A stretch of DNA of 64,000 nt, from the NCBI GenBank assembly GCA_016987375.1, contig PJRA01000509.1, forward strand, positions 1,026,821 through 1,090,820, given 5' to 3'. Below are positions 60,879 through 64,000 of the stretch, in pieces. The translations under genes were made by a program, and so were the position numbers. Position 1 is the stretch's first letter; each line of letters opens with the position of its first letter. The notes beneath the pieces are model-generated. The model was given only the letters and a program-made list of their open reading frames with translations, did not search any database and was not told where the DNA came from. Source of the stretch: Brachionus koreanus (Eukaryota > Rotifera > Eurotatoria > Ploima > Brachionidae).

Positions 60879-61028
60879 ATGGCCCAGGAAATAAAGAAGA
60901 AATATCAAAGGAGAAATAACACAGTTAAGTTCAGTATTCGAGATATCTTGATTCGAAACCGGCTTTCTTCAAATAGTTTGTCAACTAATGGAACAGAATT
61001 ATTAAGTCCAGTCTTAACATATCTCTAA
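60879..61028 (+). CDS. 49-residue frame with eh1-like motif, uncertain
   Basis: The start CCATGG is a strong initiation context. The product (MAQEIKKKYQRRNN...) contains KFSIRDILIRNRL, which resembles the eh1 Groucho-binding motif found near the N-terminus of NK/Bar-class homeodomain proteins. It ends at TAA after 49 codons with no convincing donor. It could be a microprotein, a remnant first exon, or chance. Confidence 0.25.
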   Translation: MAQEIKKKYQRRNNTVKFSIRDILIRNRLSSNSLSTNGTELLSPVLTYL

Positions 61029-62302
61029 CTCATTTCAAAAAGTCGATTCCAGACTGTTAGTAATTTAAGTTTATTTAAGGCCTCATAATGTAAAAATGTT
61101 GGAATGAAAATATCAAATTTTAGTTTCAGAATAGACCTAACGGCAAAAAAATTGAATAACCTGTATTCTTTTAACATTAGTTTCTGATAATGAGTAAAAA
61201 AAAGCATATGAATAGTCTTTAATAGATGCAATCAAAGATTTTTAAAGGTTCCCTAATGTGCTAAAACTTAGACTCAATTTTTTTTAAACAAAATTTTTAT
61301 TAAGTTTTACTTTGAGTTATTTTATCGAGTGTTTAAATTTCTTTTTATGCTAATAGATCTGAAGTTCGGTCCTTGTGTTGGATAAGATTTCTTAAGGAAC
61401 AAAGTAATATTTGCAGCTTTCGGAGTTTTACGAATTTCTCCTTTTTCAAGTACTTATTATAAAATAGAAAATTAATAAATACCTTAAAGAAGTTGTTAAA
61501 TGACTTCTTAAATTCAAAATGAAAGTGTCTGTTTCATGTTCATGTACTAATGGAAAAAGTAAATCAGAGGAACAAACAATTAAAAGCAATCAAATAATTT
61601 TAAAAAAATTGTAAACAAAAGTTAAAAATTAAAAGCAGAGAAAAGGAGTTCAAATGAATTATTCATTTGATGACGAAATTGAATTCGAAATAAATAAATG
61701 GAGAGTACTAACTAATATTAAAAAATAAACAAATAACAAATATGTTGGAGAATTTTAAAACATATGATAATTCGCAAGGCACTAGAACGCATCCATTAAA
61801 AATTTTTGGTTTTCAATTATGAGAAAGAAAAATCAAAATTTTATAATAAAAGTTAAAAAAATATAATTTTATTTAAAAAAAACATAATTAACAAAATCTG
61901 ATCAAATTCTTATATTTCTTCATGGTTAACTCTGATAATGATGGTACATTCAGTATTGCACTGACACTTTTAGAGCAAGTTTACACTATTCACGCTTAAT
62001 TTTGTTATTGATTTATTTAGCAAAATAAAACAATGGAAAAGTATGGAAAATGTATGATTTTTTTTAGAAGAAAATTGGATTGGTTATTTTGTTATTTTTG
62101 TTAAACTTAGGTATGCAATCGAATTATGGATTTTTTTGTAACAAACAATTTTGCTGAAGCTTTTATTCAATTACAAACAGATATTCAATATAATAGAAAA
62201 CCAAAGTATATTTTGATTAATGAGAGAATCAGAGAAATACAATAAATCTACTCCAAAGATAATTTTGCAAATTACAGCGAAAATCTCTATCAATATTAGG
62301 TT

Positions 62303-62366
62303 TTTAGAGCAATGCTAGTTACATAAAACTTGCTATAAATTGATTTATAACGTGCGCATTGCTCAA
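62303..62366. ncRNA. Pre-miRNA-like hairpin
   Basis: GAGCAATGC (62307-62315) pairs perfectly with GCATTGCTC (62356-62364). Pairing continues inward imperfectly (GTTACATAAA against TTTATAACG), leaving a loop of roughly 16 bases. About 64 nt with a mostly paired stem fits an animal miRNA precursor in size. I do not recognise a seed. Confidence 0.3.
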
Positions 62367-62629
62367 ATAAATCGCCTATATTGTTTAGTTAGTAAAGAAT
62401 TGAACACTAAATTATATTTGAAAATTTTAGACTCAGACTAAAGTTTTTACAACATATAATTCAGTCTCTTATATTTGTTTTGTAATTTTTGTACTAAGTT
62501 TTCACATTTTCAAGAGACTTAAGTCAGATTTTGACCACAACTCATTTATTATTACAAAGGATAAAAATATTTAGACCCAAGTTTTCTTTTTATGAAATTA
62601 AAATAAAATTTAACTTAAATGATTAATTT

Positions 62630-64000
62630 TTAAAAAAATTTAATTAGAAATATTTTTGTAATTAAAAAATAAGAGACAACTGGCTTAATTGCCTTGCTTG
62701 AACGAATTGTTTCAATTACAGAATTTTCATCTTCTTCAATTAAAGGCTCATTCAACTCAAAGATAGCTTCTGAGATTGTAGAATCATTTTGAATCGAAAG
62801 ATCAAAAAGTTTAGTACTAGCTCTTATCATTTGAGTAAAACTTTCATTCAACTGAACACAATCATACATGCACGCATTCTGAAGAACATCCTGAGGCATA
62901 TTCTCATCATCTACTTCAATCTTAATCCCAGAGCATAGACTACTGCATCTTTTTTGATCAGAACTTCGTTTTTTGCGCAAAGAAAAATTTTCATTGTCTA
63001 CTGTAGTTTGACAGCCTTCGTACAAATAGCCCAAGCTTTCAGTATAAGTCTCGTGTTTAGCTCTTAGCAAAATTGAAAAGAAAGAATTCCATCTAGATAT
63101 CAAAATGTGTGTTTTAGTTTGTTCAATGAACAAAATACGATAGGGAATTATTCCTCTAGTAGTAACAACCATTTCTACTGATTTGTTATTTTGAATATCA
63201 TCTGTATATTCATTTATGTAATCAAGCCCATTGTCAAAAGTGGTCGGAAAGCTTGTGTGATTGGCTTCGAAAGTAACATTGGTGCCATTTTGTAGTGTGT
63301 ACACAAATTTAATTTTGGTCAAAACAGTGGCAATTTGATCAGCTCTACCAATGTGTTTGTCAGTACAATAAAGAACAAAGCTACCATGTTGAAAGCAAAT
63401 GGCGTCCGAACCAATTGAGCAGAGTTCATAATTGTTTTTGTATGAGAATACATGAGGATCTCCAGTTATCCATGTTGTGTGTCTGATAAAATCTTCACCT
63501 TTTGGACATTTGAATTTTGAGTTTGATGAACAATCATCAATTGAAAGCGATGGATCGCATTTTGGTGACAAATTGCCATTCAGAGATATATTCTCTTTCT
63601 TGGTCATTAAAAGCATTTCACAGCTTGGTCTTTTTCTAGAATAAATTACTGTTCTATCTGATTTTAGTTGTTTGAGCATGCACTTGGGCATGATGTTTAT
63701 ATCATCAATAGACAATGTTATACCAGCGAATCCAAATGAGTACGAAAATTGGGAACATAAAGATTTTGATGAAAAACTCTTAATTTGATTATTTAGTAAG
63801 TTGATTGAAATTTGTGTCACAAATATATTTGCTTCGCTGATTTTTCTTTCAAAAGCATAGTTTGGCAATCTGCTTATTTTATTATTGCTCAAGTCTAGAT
63901 ATCTAAGAACTGTAAGTTCGCTAAAATCGGCAATTGCTTTCAAACGATTTCTGCCCAAGTATAAATACCGTAGATTTGTGTTATTTTTGAAGGCATTTAC
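62630..64000 (-). CDS. Leucine-rich-repeat protein with C-terminal RGM-like (vWD-type) domain, 5' end outside
   Basis: The frame enters at base 64000 and runs 456 residues to a stop at 62630. The first 75 or so residues are leucine-rich repeats (NLRYLYLGRNRLKAI, LRYLDLSNNKISRLPNYAF). From about residue 165 the sequence resembles the C-terminal domain of repulsive guidance molecules. It has the GDPH autocleavage motif (180-183), LTKIKFVYTLQNGTNV, PTTFDNG, VEMVVTTRG, YEGCQ, a late NACMYDCVQLNESFT and paired cysteines. Vertebrate RGMs bind neogenin and BMPs and are GPI-anchored. Here the end is a weak hydrophobic tail (VVSYFLITKIFLIKFF), possibly a GPI signal. A basic FSLRKKRSS lies between as a furin-like site. 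An LRR front on an RGM-like domain is unlike any RGM I know. The family call for the second half is moderately sure; a generic vWD domain is the alternative. Confidence 0.7.
   Translation of the reverse strand, partial: VNAFKNNTNLRYLYLGRNRLKAIADFSELTVLRYLDLSNNKISRLPNYAFERKISEANIFVTQISINLLNNQIKSFSSKSLCSQFSYSFGFAGITLSIDDINIMPKCMLKQLKSDRTVIYSRKRPSCEMLLMTKKENISLNGNLSPKCDPSLSIDDCSSNSKFKCPKGEDFIRHTTWITGDPHVFSYKNNYELCSIGSDAICFQHGSFVLYCTDKHIGRADQIATVLTKIKFVYTLQNGTNVTFEANHTSFPTTFDNGLDYINEYTDDIQNNKSVEMVVTTRGIIPYRILFIEQTKTHILISRWNSFFSILLRAKHETYTESLGYLYEGCQTTVDNENFSLRKKRSSDQKRCSSLCSGIKIEVDDENMPQDVLQNACMYDCVQLNESFTQMIRASTKLFDLSIQNDSTISEAIFELNEPLIEEDENSVIETIRSSKAIKPVVSYFLITKIFLIKFF

Larger units (their letters stand above)
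60368..62629. other. Mostly non-coding region before the LRR-RGM gene
   Basis: It contains a 49-codon frame at 60879-61028 and a hairpin at about 62303-62366, both listed separately. No other supported feature was found. The 3' UTR of the minus-strand LRR-RGM gene should occupy the right end. Confidence 0.5.

Noticed and set aside
1..64000. CRISPR array, prophage, bacterial operon, rRNA or tRNA genes
   Set aside because: No spaced palindromic repeats, bacterial-type gene packing or recognisable RNA gene. The intron structure and protein families are animal.

Overview
The window reads as nuclear DNA of a small-genome animal. It is very A+T rich (roughly three quarters by eye) and the genes are broken by introns that fall into two size classes, about 45-60 bp and about 0.9-1.9 kb, with GT..AG ends. 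The identifiable proteins are animal ones: UTP20, an ankyrin/SOCS-box protein, TDP1, WDR81, a FoxL1-class forkhead factor, VWA8, a TRIM protein and an RGM-like protein. They sit beside a secreted GH5 glycoside hydrolase with a fungal-type CBM1. This mix fits a lophotrochozoan, and a monogonont rotifer (Brachionus-like) is my best guess. That is inference; no rRNA or mitochondrial marker is present.

Layout. 1-13660 (minus) is most of UTP20 in ten visible exons. Its 5' end is lost in a 918-bp assembly gap and its 3' end lies beyond base 1. An intact plus-strand ankyrin-SOCS gene (6074-7774) sits inside one UTP20 intron and stops 5 bp short of the next UTP20 exon. 16008-17731 (plus) is TDP1 with an N-terminal PBZ zinc finger. 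17901-18320 is a small unrecognised two-exon gene. 19645-29210 (plus) is WDR81 in nine exons, with foldback (MITE-like) elements in three of its introns. 34983-36149 (plus) is a single-exon forkhead gene alone in a gene-poor stretch. 38628-38879 is an AT-hook pseudogene with two in-frame stops, bracketed by degenerate direct repeats. 39806-48204 (minus) is VWA8 in three exons. Immediately upstream on the same strand is a 55-residue microprotein resembling PIGBOS1. 50352-51553 (minus) is the CBM1-GH5 enzyme. 53468-56213 (minus) is a RING/B-box/coiled-coil TRIM protein. 59759-60367 (plus) is a serine-rich unknown. 62630-64000 (minus) is the C-terminal part of a leucine-rich-repeat protein fused to an RGM-like domain.

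The genes do not form one pathway. UTP20 serves rRNA processing, TDP1 DNA repair, WDR81 endosome/autophagy traffic, VWA8 and the microprotein mitochondria, the forkhead gene transcription, and the GH5 enzyme polysaccharide digestion. The main points of interest are architectural: the nested antisense gene, the LRR-RGM fusion, the PBZ-TDP1 fusion, the microprotein/VWA8 tandem, and several unrelated foldback elements confined to introns. Splice models were built by hand from reading-frame phase, GT/AG sites and remembered family sequence; no transcript or database was consulted.
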